DNA of 57,215 bases. Origin: Actinomycetes bacterium (GTDB lineage: Bacteria > Actinomycetota > Actinomycetes > Actinomycetales > Microbacteriaceae). Both the position numbers and the translations under genes were made by a program. Shown here one piece after another: positions 57,176 to 57,215 of the stretch; within the stretch, counting starts at the first letter, position 1, and each line of letters starts with the position of its first letter. Under the pieces are notes generated by a model. It was not told where the DNA came from. It was given only the letters and a program-made list of their open reading frames with translations, and made no database searches. The stretch is taken from positions 1-57,215 of the forward strand of contig JAEYVZ010000014.1 of the NCBI GenBank assembly GCA_023431405.1. Direction: 5' to 3'.

Positions 57176-57215
57176 ATGCCCCCCATCGGCTACGTCAGCG
57201 ACGTCACGTCGCAGA
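57176..57215 (+). CDS. flgD: Start of flgD (hook capping protein), truncated by the window end
   Basis: ATG 57176 follows GGAGGAACCC. Only 13 codons (MPPIGYVSDVTSQ) are visible. flgD is expected after fliK in this gene order, and the call rests mainly on position. Confidence 0.45.
   Translation, partial: MPPIGYVSDVTSQ

Noticed and set aside
1..57215. tRNA, rRNA, CRISPR array, insertion sequence or prophage genes
   Set aside because: None found: no transposase, integrase or phage motif, no regularly spaced repeats, and no cloverleaf-like sequence was recognised on either strand.

Overview
The window is a continuous piece of a high-GC chromosome. Third codon positions are almost always G or C, GTG starts and GTGA/TGATG gene overlaps are frequent, and the gene set (paa epoxidase operon, zinc-free ribosomal protein cluster, FliA/WhiG-type sigma factor, LPXTG surface protein, leaderless promoters) points to an Actinomycetota of the family Microbacteriaceae, most likely Microbacterium or a close relative. 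No rRNA, tRNA, CRISPR array, insertion sequence or replication origin was seen.

Layout. 1-13 kb is mixed housekeeping and surface functions: the 5' end of an M24 peptidase (possibly ectoine hydrolase) divergent from an Lrp/AsnC regulator, a secreted lamin-tail/beta-propeller protein, an SDR epimerase, pyruvate:quinone oxidoreductase (poxB), a small DUF6504-like gene under an SOS-type operator, an LPXTG-anchored surface protein, a zinc-ribbon/nuclease-like protein, an HxlR regulator divergent from a flavin oxidoreductase, a PfkB kinase and an acyl-CoA thioesterase. 13.2-21.6 kb is a tight minus-strand phenylacetate operon, paaABCDE-paaG-paaF-paaH-paaZ, behind a promoter with overlapping inverted repeats. 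paaK, paaJ and a paa regulator are not in the window. 21.6-30.6 kb holds an EamA exporter, a catalytically degenerate serine-hydrolase-like lipoprotein, a DUF2470 protein, a heme oxygenase behind a DtxR-type iron box, a Pif1-like helicase and a CopD-CtaG membrane fusion. 30.6-32 kb is rpmB-rpmG-rpsN followed by hup.

32.07-34.6 kb is an accessory patch: a secreted DUF2599 protein and a small membrane protein with a more A/T-rich third position, flanked on both sides by gene remnants, including a TetR regulator that has lost its DNA-binding half, plus about 500 bp without a convincing gene. 34.6-40.9 kb is one minus-strand zinc/metal operon (znuC-znuB-zur-permease-TIGR03943-Ig-like protein-mpg) that lacks a ZnuA gene.

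40.9 kb to the end is a flagellar locus. Flagellin is followed by a sugar-transfer-type ATP-grasp gene. flgN-flgK-flgL-fliW run leftward. fliA, fliD, fliS, a FliT-position gene, flgB, flgC, fliE, fliF, fliG, fliH, fliI, fliJ, a NlpC/P60-FliK fusion and the start of flgD run rightward. Four promoters share the form TAAC/TTAC-15 nt-(G/A)CCGATAG and fit the locally encoded FliA-type sigma factor. The flagellin leader carries two ACGGA motifs, one in a hairpin loop and one at the Shine-Dalgarno site, which resembles the Bacillus CsrA-FliW switch; fliW is nearby but csrA is not in the window.

A recurrent feature is TANNNT followed by exactly six bases and then the start codon, seen for six unrelated genes, which indicates leaderless transcription.
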